NCBI GenBank assembly: GCA_037127315.1
Contig: JBBBDQ010000192.1
Location: 248,001-312,000 of the forward strand
DNA from: Ascarosepion bandense
Taxonomy: Eukaryota; Mollusca; Cephalopoda; Sepiida; Sepiidae
DNA length: 64,000 bases
Reading direction: 5' to 3'
Shown: piece by piece, positions 46,701 through 57,292 of the stretch
How positions within the stretch are numbered: the stretch's first letter is position 1
Layout of the letters: each line of letters starts with the position of its first letter
Made by a program: the position numbers and the translations under genes
Notes under the pieces: model-generated
What the model saw: only the letters and a program-made list of their open reading frames with translations
Told to the model about the DNA's origin: nothing
Database searches by the model: none

Positions 46701-46813
46701 AAAAAAAAAGAGAGCTGTAAATTAATACAACCTCAAACATCAGAAGAATGCACAAACAACCAATATCGAGTACTAGGTATTGCCAACTGCCAACTTGGTC
46801 AAAATGACTGTCA

Positions 46814-47543
46814 GCAAATGACATTTTTACAAGATTTATTACAAATAAAAATATATTTTTGGCACAAGGCCAGTGTTTGGTGGGGGAAAAAAACTGAGAT
46901 TGATCATCCATATACCTAGCTAATCAGAATCACAATGCAATCACTCGTTACAATTTTCCATTCAACACATCCATCGTCAATCATTCCACCATATACTAAA
47001 ATACCTTATCTGTTCAGGGAACCTAAAAAGAATCCCCACATAAATTTTTAAAAATTTACTTATTTACAATATGGATACAAAAATATAAAAAAAATCATAC
47101 ATGATATTTAATGAAAGTGGAGTGGGGTACATGAAACCAAAAATTCAAACAAAAATTTTAACAAATTATATAACAAAATATAAATTGATGTTAGTTGGAC
47201 CCATTCAACCAACAAAAATAAAGAGGCTGCTGTATTCTGTCTTTATGACAAAATCAAGAAACATTCTTTCTCAAGGAAATGGGGAGAAGAAAAAACTAAA
47301 TACAGCTTGGGAAACTAAAAGTTCTGACCCAGACAAGATGAAACAGCGAGAGTTAAAAAACTGGGGGAAAATGGGAATCTTGAATTGGATCATAACAAAA
47401 AAAGAAGCCGGGAGCAGGCCAGGAACAACACCTACTCATATTAATTATGTAAACAAGAGAGACTTCCTTAACCTGGGAGTGTTTCACAGGAATCCACCCC
47501 AATGTGACAAAGAGACTAGTCAAGATGACAGTCAGCAAATAAC
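46814..47543 (-). mobile_element. Tx1-like LINE, short copy: 3' UTR joined to the 5' tip
   Basis: Minus-strand order: TGACTGTCATCTTGACTAG (5' tip as in copy 2) at 47534, then directly the 3' UTR (TTAGGTTCCCTGA, GGCCTTGTGCCAAAA) and an AATAAATC tail ending GTCATTTGC at 46814. No ORF1 or ORF2 sequence is left. It could have arisen by internal deletion, or as a 5'-truncated insertion next to an older 5' tip. The plus-strand open frame 47101-47580 is antisense UTR and not a gene. Confidence 0.7.
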
Positions 47544-49105
47544 TTTTTTACTCCTGACCAAATTTGTGTGTCTTAAGTAGTGCCTGATACAAATCTAAGC
47601 CTGCCTTTGATTGGCTGAAACAGTCTTATTTAAACCAACCTACAGTTTATTATGAGACCTCAGGTTTAATTCCTGATAAGTCACAAGTTAACAATGATCA
47701 TAATTCAAACTCTTTGAATTGGATTAAACTCTTCAAATTATTTCAATTAGAATTAATAATATTTTTAAAGTAGATTATATGGTAATCATAATATCAGTCA
47801 TTACCTTATAGACATTCATTGACCAAACAAACCAGTCCTTCTTTCAACTGAAACTCATAAAATCTTTCTATTAAACCAAATTTTTAATGACAATTATAAA
47901 AATTGCAGATGATTGCTTCAGAAAAGTGATAGTTGGCCTCCTTCCAGGCCCCAGCCCAAAATCAATCTTGCCCCTGCCAGCTTTGCACTAACCCATCCCA
48001 AATAAACACTATGATCACCTAGGTGGAGTTCACAAAAACATATTCAAGTATTAACATCAGCACACTAACCCCCATCATGGTTGAAAGACATTTTACATTG
48101 ATATCTGTACCTGAAAATACATGTTATCAGCTATCGACATAACTTTGTATTTCCTTCTTCCAATTTCTAGTCCTGAAGTCAGAGTTGAATTTGTTAAACT
48201 ATCCCCAATTTTTTTGTTTATTTAAATGTCAACTCCCAAATACCACCTTTACATTTCTACCTATAAAACACCAATTTCAGAATCATTACCCTGTCACAAC
48301 CTGTCATTACTCTAAGTCTGAATACCGTCACATTGGCTTGGGTTTATACTCATCTTACATCATGCAAATTACTAGAAAAAAAATGTTTTTTTGTGGATGA
48401 CTCATAAAAACTTGCCAGTCTAAATTGTACTTTGACCTTGTAGATTGTGTCTTACAAATAACTTGTTACTACTTTTGTTAATTAATTTTCAAGAATTAGA
48501 TTACTGGAAAACAACTTTTTCTTATATGTTCCATTAAATCATACAAGGTTTTTCCCTTATGTAACTTTATAAAAGATAAATCAACTGAGTGAAATTTCAA
48601 GAAACATAAATTTTCAGTTGTAAATTAATTTTATCCTAGTAAAATTTCATTTTTTAAAAAAAAGTTGCTATTCATTAAATCTTTCTTTATAATGTAATAT
48701 GTATATATTTATTTAATGAAAGTAACAATAGATTGCAAAAGTGATAAGAGTTGAAGAGCGTATTGGCTTAAAATCTGTGTCAACAATACCCAATAATATA
48801 CAAAGAGGTTAAAGTGTTTAAATAATATTGGATATGTTTTTTTTAATATTTCTTCATTTTTGATAGTAGAATTTGACCATTTATAAATATAGCACGTTTT
48901 GGTAAATAATTTTCAGCTAGTTACACTTTTATAAAGTTAGTGAAAATACTTCCACTTTATGATTGTAAAATCAATCAAGAAGAAAACTTTGTCAATGAGT
49001 TTCACAAATTATGCTATACAAATCTTCTGTGTAATATTGCTGGAAGCATATTTCCAAATTAGAAATGTTAGATATTCAGTTCAAAATAAACTTGATTGAT
49101 ATTTC
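47544..49105. other. AT-rich intergenic DNA, nothing recognised
   Basis: No shared repeat, RNA gene or convincing coding sequence. Confidence 0.55.
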
Positions 49106-49900
49106 TGAACAGTTCATGTCATCAGATCTCAGCTTGGTATCAATGCTGATGATACAACTGTTTATTCCTATCTTAACAGTAAGTCTGGTCAGTTCAGTAA
49201 AATCAAATCTCAAAATCTGTAGTTAACTGGGACAAGGAATTTTAACATATCCAGAACAAAGCTATCATCTTTTAATCATTTAATCTTTTTAGCTTCCTAA
49301 CCTCCAAGAGAGTGACTCATTATGCTTTCTCAGGCTAATATTTTCCATTGACATGAAGTGGAAATTATATTGAAGCAGCTGTTAGATCTGCTGCTAGGAA
49401 AGTTGGTTCATTGTGTCATACTAGACAATTTTTCTTGTCTTACATATTTCTAAGTCTACCATTCATCCACACATTGAATATTGCTGCCACATCTGGTTTT
49501 GTGCTTCTGCTATGTAATTAGAGAATCTTGATAAAATACAAAGAAGAATATGAGCTGAATATATGGATCAGAATCCAAGAAGATGAATAGAATAAATAAA
49601 GAACAAGTCAGAAATAAGTGTCTTTAATCTAACATGTTTCACTTATAACAAGCTTCTTCAACGATTCTTCAAAAACAAATGACTTAAAAAATCCAGGAGA
49701 TGGTATGTTGAGATATATATGAGAAGAAGTATGTTGAGAAAAATAGGCAATATTATTGGTCCCAATCTGGCATCTCAGCTTCAGTCACTTTCCCTCTGCC
49801 ATAACATAGATTCCATCTCTTTTTTTGTAAATACTTTCATGGCAATTGTTTTGAATTAATTTTCCTCTATGGTATTTTTGCACTAGGATTGTTTTTTTTT
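49106..49900 (+). pseudogene. CR1/Jockey-like LINE RT fragment, old
   Basis: The frame near 49125-49180 reads SDLSLVSMLMIQLFIPIL-like or, shifted, LGINADDTTVYSYLNSKS, the YADDTT box region (here NADD). Further decayed pieces match the copy at 53056-54312: a DMKWKLY-EAAV segment, an STIHPHIEYCCHIWF-type segment, then after about 170 unrelated bases a GSQSGISASVTFPLP and FVNTFMAIVLN segment. It lacks an intact frame. Confidence 0.6.
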
Positions 49901-51029
49901 AGACAAGTTCAAGGCTTATCATATGCCAGATGTGTTTTTTACCACTCTACCGAGTGGAACTTACATTTCTATTTTTGTGCTTAAAGAACTGTCAAATTTT
50001 CCATTTATTTTATCTAGAATTTTTTTACATTTTTACTGACTGCTTTTTGGTAAAGTTTTTCAAATTTTGTTTTTACTTTTTTGTTTTATTTTTTTCACCC
50101 TCCTTGACAATATTTATTTTTTACATCTAGTTTTTTTGTTGTTTTTTTTGCCTAAATTGTATTGAATTTTCTGGTTTTCTTTTATTTTTCAGCCTTCACT
50201 CAGTAGCAAGTTAATTTTTTATTTTATTTTATTCTCTTGTAAAACTTTTCTTTTTGCTTAATTTTTGTGGCTTAATTTTCTACACGTTACTTCATTCATT
50301 GTTTTTATGTCCTGGGCAAACTTTTATTCTTTACTCATTTTTCTTTTTCTTTAAATCCCTGCCAATTTTAATTAAATTTTCTAGTGTAACTTTACCTTTC
50401 CATTTGTTTTTTGTTTAATCTATTTGTTTTTCTTATCTTTTCATTTTATGTCATCCATTTTATTTAATTAGGCAAAACCTTTATTTTTTACATGTGTCTC
50501 CTTTTAATTTTTCTTTTAGAGTATTTTTTTCATAATTTATTTCATTTTACTGTTAAAAAAGAAAAGGAAACCTTTTTTACTTGTTTTGTGTCATTTGAGT
50601 AAATTTATTCTTTTTAGTTTACACATCAAACTTTTTTGTCTGGCTTTTATGTTCTTGTTTTACATTAAATGTTAAATTTTCTTTTCCTTCTGTGTTTAGA
50701 AGGACTTTATAATTTGCTTAAAGACATGGATTAGTGGATATAGATGCTGGTTAGGTCCAGTGACTTGACCCAAAAGAGTTGTGAGTTAAATACCAGGCTG
50801 CAGCAGAGGTGAACAAGTAACTTAGAGAGTCAGGTTAGAGGTAAATAATTCATGACTACCAAAAGAGGCTTTGCACAAGGAATAAGAATGATATACCCCA
50901 GTGATCATAATAAAGGGTTTGGTTTGAAATTCCTAGCTCCTGAAGAAGGCCAGAGTGTACAATGACTGAAATGTCATACAAACAGCAACCATGATGAGAA
51001 CTAATAATGTACATAGTGTAAATCCTAAG
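49901..51029. other. T-rich DNA with a possible tRNA-like SINE head
   Basis: 49930-50700 is a T-rich block giving Phe/Leu-rich translations of no significance. At 50725-50815 GGATTAGTGGATATAGATGC followed by GTTGTGAGTTAAATACCAGG resembles weak A and B boxes of a tRNA-derived SINE unrelated to the main family. Near 50937 CTGAAGAAGGCCAG followed by ACTGAAATGTCATAC resembles a motif found at Penelope-like element ends. Both are suggestive only. Confidence 0.3.
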
Positions 51030-52825
51030 GAATTACAAAAGTTTGAGAAAGGAATTATGTCTATTCATTCAAAATTTGTGACTCCACAAAAGACACTGTT
51101 ATTAAGTCATTGAGGTCAGTGGGGATTAAACACAAAGAATTATCAAAGGATACTTCATGTGGGATGTACAGCTTGCCAAATGTGAGATTCAATTCCTATC
51201 AAGATCTAAACACTAAAGATCTCATAATAGTAACTTAGTATGAGGGAAAGCAATGACCAATGTCTTAGTATCTGAAGTCCTACAACCATATTATGAAAGC
51301 ACCTTGCTGCTTATCTGCACTAGTATGATCAGAAACCTGGTGCTGTCTGCAACAACCTGAATGGAAATAATGTCAGATCGTAATGCCTTCATCTCCATCC
51401 TGTCTAACTGTCTGAATGTAGAGGGCCAGAAAATGTTGGTCATTGTGACTGACTGTAAACAAACTTGTTGGAATGTGAGACTGGTCACCTCTCTTATTCC
51501 TGCCCAGAGAAGAAGACAACTGGATTTATGGCCTCCGTTGATCAAAATTGCCCTTTGGATGAGAGTGTCACTTCCTTCTCACCTGTAATAGGCATGCCAG
51601 AGACTTGTATGGTAAAACCCATGATTGGGTCTAATTTGTGGGTCCTATTCTCCCAAAATCATTTGCCCACCACTTGTGCAGTCACAGAGAAGGAAAAGAG
51701 GGGATGGTAGATTGTTGGAAAGACCAATACCTAGTGTTGAGATTTATCAACATGTGCTTTGCATCGCATTCCTAGACCAAATGTGTTCACAATCAGATGA
51801 TGAGGGCAAATCTCATCCCAGAGAAGTGTGCACTCATATGAAGAGGAAAACTCCTTCATTTACCCTAAGGTGAGTGCTCTTTCTATCTTGTATATTGGTT
51901 TGCACTCAAGTTCCACTTACAGGTGTTGTCCCAGGTTAATTAGTGGGTTCATTGAAGTTGATCTGATAGATGAGCCTAGTCTTACAAAGCAGGAGTCTCG
52001 CTCTATATGACCTTGTGTGCTCAGGTTGAAATGCCTGACTAATGATGCAACATCACTCACCTGTTTGGTGATATGAAAGGCTCACTTAGTTTGGTGGGTT
52101 TAGACAATTATCCAAGCTGCATTCACTATAGTGAGTTGGTAGAGACTCTGGGTCATAATTCTTCAACTGTATGGCCATAGTCCCATTGTGCAGGTCTATT
52201 GAAACCATCACTGTTCATATTCTGTGCAGAAAGTTCTTTGTCCTCAAGTCCAGTTCTATTTGTAGCAATATGGTATCACTGTTGACTGATGAGTGTATTT
52301 TTGCTTGTTAGGCATTATGCAAGTTGTATTATAGATGGTGAAACAAGTAGAATTCTATAGGAATGAGATGTTTACTTCTTAACTGATTTTGTACTTTAAG
52401 CACCAGCTTAAAGTCAAGATTAGAAGAGAAAGGCAACTACTCTCTCTATCAGAATTTGGTAAAAGGTGGGTGAGTCTTGTGCATTTTTATCAAGTAAAAG
52501 AAGCTGAATGAGAGTAGCATTTTGATGCCGGTCATATATATTGAACATAGGCAACCTTGCCCAAAATAGGGTAGTCTAGGTTTATCTTTTGCTTTAGTTT
52601 CTTTTGTTAAATTAACTTAGCTAGGGAATGTATGCTAGTTGACCCTTTTTTATTTTGTCCCCACTTTCTTTAGTTTAATTCCCCATTTCCTACCCCCCAT
52701 TTCCTACCCCTTTAGGTGTTCAGAAATGTCAGTTCTCTGGTAAATGCAGGACGTCTTTTTGAATGTGCTTTTCGTATTTGTTGTTGTGCTTGAATGAGTG
52801 TGTATTTGAGTGAGTGCATGATCAA
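51030..52825 (+). pseudogene. Tx1-like LINE, deleted plus-strand copy (ORF1 piece and 3' UTR)
   Basis: ORF1 pieces begin near 51030. At 51361-51480 the frame reads AFISILSNCLNVEGQKMLVI; after a frameshift it becomes ECETGHLSYSCPEKKTTG (zinc knuckle, first C-x2-C damaged, H and last C kept, then the PEKK signature of copies 1 and 2). Most of ORF2 is missing or beyond recognition. The right end (52680-52825) matches the 3' UTR of copy 2: CCCCATTTCC, AATGTCAGTTCTCTGG and GAGTGAGTG. So this is an internally deleted, old copy. Confidence 0.6.
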
Positions 52826-52829
52826 ATGA

Positions 52830-54312
52830 TTTTTTTTTAATCATATCACCTCGAGCAAGGCGGTAATGCCACTGATGTGCAGGGGGCTACATAAGTGTAA
52901 AAAGATTAATTAGAAGAGAGTGAAGACAAACCAGTTATAAAGGAAGCAATAGAAGCAATAGAAAGGAGCAATAGAAAGATGAGAATGCAGGAGTGATGAC
53001 AGTTTCAAAGGTGGAGAGAAAGGAAAGGATATACAGGGTGGGGAAAGAACTAGAGTCAAGTGGTTAATAGATGAGTATTGACCTTGCATTTAAATTCCTG
53101 GAGGTTGTAGCCATCAGGAAAGCAAGAATATGGGAGCGAGTTCCACAGGTGGGAAGTGTGAGAGAGGAAGCTGCAGGAGTAGAATTGTCGTCTGCATTTG
53201 GCTAACCTAACTGTGAATGGGTGGGACCCAGTTGCCAATCTGGTTGCACGAGTAAACACCTGTTGAGGAGGCACCAGTGACTTAAGTTTGTTTGAGCAGA
53301 AGCCATGGAAGTATTTATAGAACAGACAAAAGGAGGCCACATTTCGTCGGTGGGGAAGTGGCTGTAGTCGAGCCGCCAATTCAGAACCTATCACATTACT
53401 GATTCTCCTTTGGAGCCTGTCGAGAACACTGAGATGAACTGCAGGGGTGCCTGACCATATATGGCAGCAGTATTTCATGCACGGACGAATGGTTGATTTG
53501 TATATATACAGGATGGATTCAGGCGAAAAAAACATCCTGGCCCGACACAGTGACCCAACCTTCTTAGCAGTGGATTTAGCTATGGACTTGATGTAGTGGT
53601 TCCATTTTAGATCAGAAGAGAGGGTAAGGCCGAGGAGGTGCAGTGTATTGCTCTCAGGGAGAATCACTTGGTCCATGTTTATGGGAGGCAGGAGAGGTTG
53701 CTTGTGATGATTGACAGACAACAGCTTGGTCTGAGACGCATTGAAATTGACAAGCCACTTCTTGCCCCAATTCACCACAGCGTGTAGATCCCATTCAAGG
53801 TCAGCAGCAAGATTATGTTTGTCCGCCACGACGAGTTTATTACTGATGTGGGAGTAAATTGTGGTGTCATTTGTGTAGATGCCTACTTGGCACTTGATCT
53901 CATCTGGGAGTTCATTGATGAAAATAAGGAAGAATGTCGGGCCCAGGATAGAGCCCTGTAGAACACCAGCATTTGTGCTGTAGGATGAAGAGGCATGCCC
54001 ATTCAAAATGACCTTCATTTTGCAGTTGTTTAAAAAAGATTGGATTAGATCAAGCAAGCATCCGGTAATACCATAACCCTGTAGCTTGCATAGAAAGCCA
54101 GAGTGCCAAACCCTGTTAAAAGCCTTGGAGATGTCCAGAGCAACAGCATGAGCCTCGCCTAACTCATCAAGGGCCTGGAGCACATACTCCGTAACGCTTG
54201 TTAGCATGTCAGCCATGAACTTGGCAAAGCAGAAGCCATACTGCCTGTCAGAGTAGAGTTTGTGGGCAGTAAGATGTTGAACTATTTCAGCATTAATTAT
54301 GGCCTCAAACAC
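52830..54312 (-). pseudogene. CR1/Jockey-like LINE, 5'-truncated, 418-codon open RT frame
   Basis: The minus-strand frame runs without interruption from a GTG at 54312 to a stop at 53056; there is no ATG, and TGA TAA lie immediately upstream, so this marks 5' truncation. RT: DRQYGFCFAKFMADMLTSVT, AVALDISKAFNRVWHSGF (motif A), AGVLQGSILGPTFFLIFINE (motif B) and GIYTNDTTIYSHIS at 53860-53885, where the catalytic pair is N-D instead of D-D. The C-terminal part reads RPCMKYCCHIWSGTPAVHLS and CLFYKYFHGFCSNKLKSLVP. The 3' UTR ends GTGATATGATTAAAAAAA at 52830. The same protein and tail occur at 15690-17620 and 55590-55900. A long frame with a dead active site suggests a fairly recent insertion later mutated. 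Confidence 0.85.
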
Positions 54313-54374
54313 TTATCATTTAAGTCCAGTATTAATTTTATCCAGTTAACTGATGTTTCTACCACAATTTAGTT

Positions 54375-54388
54375 GGGGGGGGGGGGGG
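54375..54388 (+). repeat. G14 homopolymer
   Basis: A run of 14 G just beyond the truncated 5' end of the LINE. Possibly inflated or uncertain in length because of assembly. Confidence 0.8.
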
Positions 54389-54633
54389 TTATTACTAACA
54401 CTATTTTGTTTAGTTTCTTTATATAAATTTATAAATTGTAATCATTGCAAATATTCATTAGGATGTTGTTATTCTTATTCCCCGTCCCTACAGACAAGTT
54501 GTATATATGAGAAATAGTTAGGATTTCATAGAGACTTTGTGGTATTATGATGGCCGTAGTAAGAATGGTAAGTAAGAATGTGTTGTTTTGGTGCAAGGAA
54601 TACTGTAGTATGTTTTGATTAGTAATTGTGATT

Positions 54634-54940
54634 CAGTCAGTTAAGTGCCATACATAATACACACTTCGGCGATCATGTGTCAAAAGAGACATGACTGACT
54701 GTGCAGAAGATTTTCCAACAGTAGGTTATCATTATTTTCTGCACTTGATTGACAGCCAACCAAGACTATAGAACCCAATCTAGTCTTCTATTTAACCCAT
54801 AGCTGGAGGGAGAAGCAACATTAATAGCTTTCCCAGGTGTATTTGCACATATGTGAATGCAACAAATTCAACTGGAATTTGAACTTGGCTCTCTGGTTTC
54901 TCAGTATGAGCTGATATCCACTGCACCATGATGAACATGT
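54634..54940 (-). mobile_element. tRNA-derived SINE
   Basis: Minus-strand head: CATGGTGCAGTGGATATCAG (A box) and AAGTTCAAATTCCAG (B box). Body and TGAC-type tail are as in the 46 kb copy. It is more diverged than that copy in the core (CAACAGTAGG where others have CCGCAGTAGG on the plus strand). Target duplication not clear. Confidence 0.8.
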
Positions 54941-55149
54941 AAGTTTAAAATAAGCCAGGTTGAAGATGAGCCTTCTTCCATTCAATTTTTGTATTTCGTC
55001 TATGGTATCTAAACTTTATGAATTTAAGTGTAATACTATGGAGTAAGATGGATAAATTGTCGTCTAAATTAAGAAGAAATAAAAATAACAGTGACATCTC
55101 ATGCTAACAGATATATTTATCAAAATTACACAAAACTATCTTGAAATAT

Positions 55150-55500
55150 TAAAAAATAAATTTATTCAATAAACTTGCAATTGTCTTCAACCACAGCCTC
55201 CAGATGACTTTGAAACCTCCTGCAACTCTTCTCAATGGTCTCCTTGTTTAAATTGGTGAATATTACCATGATCCTTGCCTTCAATGATCCTTGCCTTCAG
55301 TTCATCTTTGGTGTTACAACTCTTTCCAAATTCACTACACTGCCTTAGATTGACTACTAAACACTCTGAAATGTTCATATTGGAGCTCCTGCTGTGAATG
55401 CCGAGCAGTACAGCATGCTGTTTCCAAATTTTGGGAAAGTGAATTGTGCCATTACTCTTTTCCTCACAGACGGGGCCCAACTGACCTTGCAGTTGACAAA
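55150..55500 (-). pseudogene. Tc1/mariner/IS630-type transposase C-terminal fragment
   Basis: The minus-strand end reads FTNLNKETIEKSCRRFQSHL and then EAVVEDNCKFIE and a stop, the typical C-terminus of an IS630/Tc1-like transposase (ETL-KSC-RF--RLEAVI--NG--IE). Upstream, FPKIWKQHAVLLGIHSRSSN and MNISECLVVNL sit where W-P-S-x-S-P-D-L-N-P-L-D is expected. The catalytic D is replaced by N or shifted. It is a separate family from the mariner at 57.3 kb. Terminal repeats were not found. Confidence 0.5.
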
Positions 55501-55589
55501 ATCAAAAACAAACAACATTTATACATGAAATTGAAAATATAAACTAGCGACAATTTACCAATCGCATCCTGTGAATCGGTGTTAAGGTC

Positions 55590-55900
55590 TCATCATTTTA
55601 TAGTTGAAATGGTGAGAGGTAACCATAAATTCTATGCTAACAGTTTATTTTTTCTCACTTCTCATTTGTGGAACTCTCTTCCAATTTCCTCCTTTCCAGT
55701 TAATTTTGATCTTCAAAAATTGAAATGCAATGTCAATTGTTATCTTCAGTTTCTTAATTCCTATTCTTTTATTCTCTCTCTTTAATAGTGTTTTCTTTTT
55801 TTGTTTTTTCTCATATTCTCTCACATTCAGTAACCTCTCAAATCTTAGTGGCTTTATTGCTTTGCTTGGGATGAAATGATTAAGATAAGCACATATACTG
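55590..55900 (+). pseudogene. CR1/Jockey-like LINE, 3' terminal fragment
   Basis: KFYANSLFFLTSHLWNSLPI and FDLQKLKCNVNCYL match the C-terminus of the 52.8-54.3 kb copy (SHTSHLWNSLPY, YNLQEFKCKVNTHL). The UTR ends TGCTTTGCTTGGGATGAAATGATTAA, the family terminus. The frame is strongly 5'-truncated. Confidence 0.75.
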
Positions 55901-56261
55901 TTTGAATATGAATGTTTCCCTACATTAGGTTATTCTTCATTTATTGTCTATATCATTGAGAAGAGTCATAAACATTCAAAATATTGTTAAAACAAATTAA
56001 CTATTTTGTGTTCTTAATGTTGTTACCACATTTTTACCATTCCTTTCTTCAGCCTTCTTCAGGTGTTTAATATTCTGCATGTAATAATTAACATAAATTT
56101 TTAAAGTTCTCAATTTGGCTCTTATTTTTTTATAATATTAATTTAGTTCAACTAATCAGATTTTAATATTAAATTTTTTATTCAATGAAGGTGAGAAATT
56201 AATAAATTCATGAAACTTTTATGAACGGAATTCAGAGTTGATGAATTTAAATTTATGATTT
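55901..56261. other. Probable kinase 3' UTR and intergenic DNA
   Basis: Lies downstream (minus strand) of the kinase stop codon. A minus-strand AATAAA at 56177-56182, about 80 bases after the stop, could be the polyadenylation signal. Nothing else recognised. Confidence 0.4.
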
Positions 56262-56732
56262 CTACTTGCTTTTTGGATTGTTTTTGAACCATTTATTTGA
56301 AAGTACTTCCTGCATTGTCGGCCGACTGCTGTATTTGTATGTGAAGAGATAACAAATCAGATCTTTGCATACCTTGCTAATATTCTGCTCTTTGTTCCAA
56401 TTCAAACTGAGTTGTTTTTGTTCTTCAAGGATTTTAGTGATTGTTTTTCTTTCATCAAATGGCATTTTACCTGTGCATACAATGTATACAATAGCACCAA
56501 TTGCCCATGTGTCCACTTTTCGAGCATCATATGGTTGAGCACTTAGAATTTCTGGCGCTGCATATGATTTGGTACCACAAAATGTGTGACTTAGTTCCCA
56601 TTTGGTATAATTCTTTACAAAACCAAAATCAGTAACTTTTATATTACTGTTTTTGTCCAACAAAAGGTTTTCCAGTTTCAGGTCTCGATGAGTGATACCT
56701 TTGTCATGTAAATATTTAACAGCATTACATAC
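56262..56732 (-). CDS. TSSK-like serine/threonine kinase, last exon (C-lobe)
   Basis: This exon encodes the C-lobe of a protein kinase. After an acceptor (TTTTTAG, AG at 56733-56734) it starts VCNAVKYLHDKGITHRDLKL, so HRDLKLEN carries the catalytic Asp and Asn. VTDFGFVKNY holds the DFG magnesium-binding loop. GTKSYAAPEIL is the APE motif, then DTWAIGAIVYIVCTGKMPF, and SSRPTMQEVLSNKWF holds the conserved Arg of the C-lobe. It ends shortly after the domain (NNPKSK, stop at 56262), as in short testis-specific serine kinases (about 270 residues). These kinases act in late sperm formation and sperm function in animals. The exon joins 63307-63608 in phase 0. TSSK family membership is inferred from FLPRELE in the other exon, the YAAPEIL and CTGKMPF style and the length; a MARK/AMPK relative is the alternative. 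Confidence 0.85.
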   Translation of the reverse strand, partial: VCNAVKYLHDKGITHRDLKLENLLLDKNSNIKVTDFGFVKNYTKWELSHTFCGTKSYAAPEILSAQPYDARKVDTWAIGAIVYIVCTGKMPFDERKTITKILEEQKQLSLNWNKEQNISKVCKDLICYLFTYKYSSRPTMQEVLSNKWFKNNPKSK

Positions 56733-57292
56733 CTAAAAATACATATTTAAATGAGAATATATTAATTAAAATGAGAAACAAATATTTAAATGTTGAAAGT
56801 TTACAAAGAAAATAAATCATAGTGATTGTAAGTAACTTTGTTAAGAACTAAATCATTTAAGTTTTTATACAAGTATTAAAGTTTCTGTATGCATACATAA
56901 TTTAATGTGTAGAGTTAAAAATTAAACTCTGATAATGAATACATCTATAATAGCAAAAAATGTTGGAAAGACTATAGAAAAGAGAAGTGTAAAAAAATAG
57001 TGAAGAAGCATAAAAAAACTGAAATTAAGGATTACTAAAAAGCATTAAATAATTTATAAGTAGTACAGATTTTTATTATAGCTTTAAAAATGAATAGATT
57101 AAAAAAATACATGTATATAAATTTTATTTCTACCAAATCCAAATTCCTGCGTCAGATACAAAAACTTACTTAGTAGAAATAGCAAAACATATTAATAAGT
57201 ACAAAATTATAAAACACAAGACAACTAATGTGTAAAAATTTAAAAGGAAAAATACATTTATTTACAGTTGACAAATATGGAAAAAGTTATTA

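Larger units (their letters stand above)
43017..46813 (-). mobile_element. Tx1-like LINE, copy 3 (3' end lost), with a SINE
   Basis: On the minus strand it runs from a 5' end TGACAGTCATTTTGACC at 46813, next to GTCATTTGC, through ORF1 (46700-44940) and ORF2 (44916-43017). It stops in the ORF2 C-terminal region (LSNTEFLLTGLLA), so the 3' UTR is missing. Less AT-rich than its surroundings. A SINE interrupts ORF1. Confidence 0.8.

Noticed and set aside
47101..47580. 159-codon open frame on the plus strand
   Set aside because: It is antisense to the Tx1-like 3' UTR (same sequence as 40375-40920) and has no protein-like conservation between the two copies.
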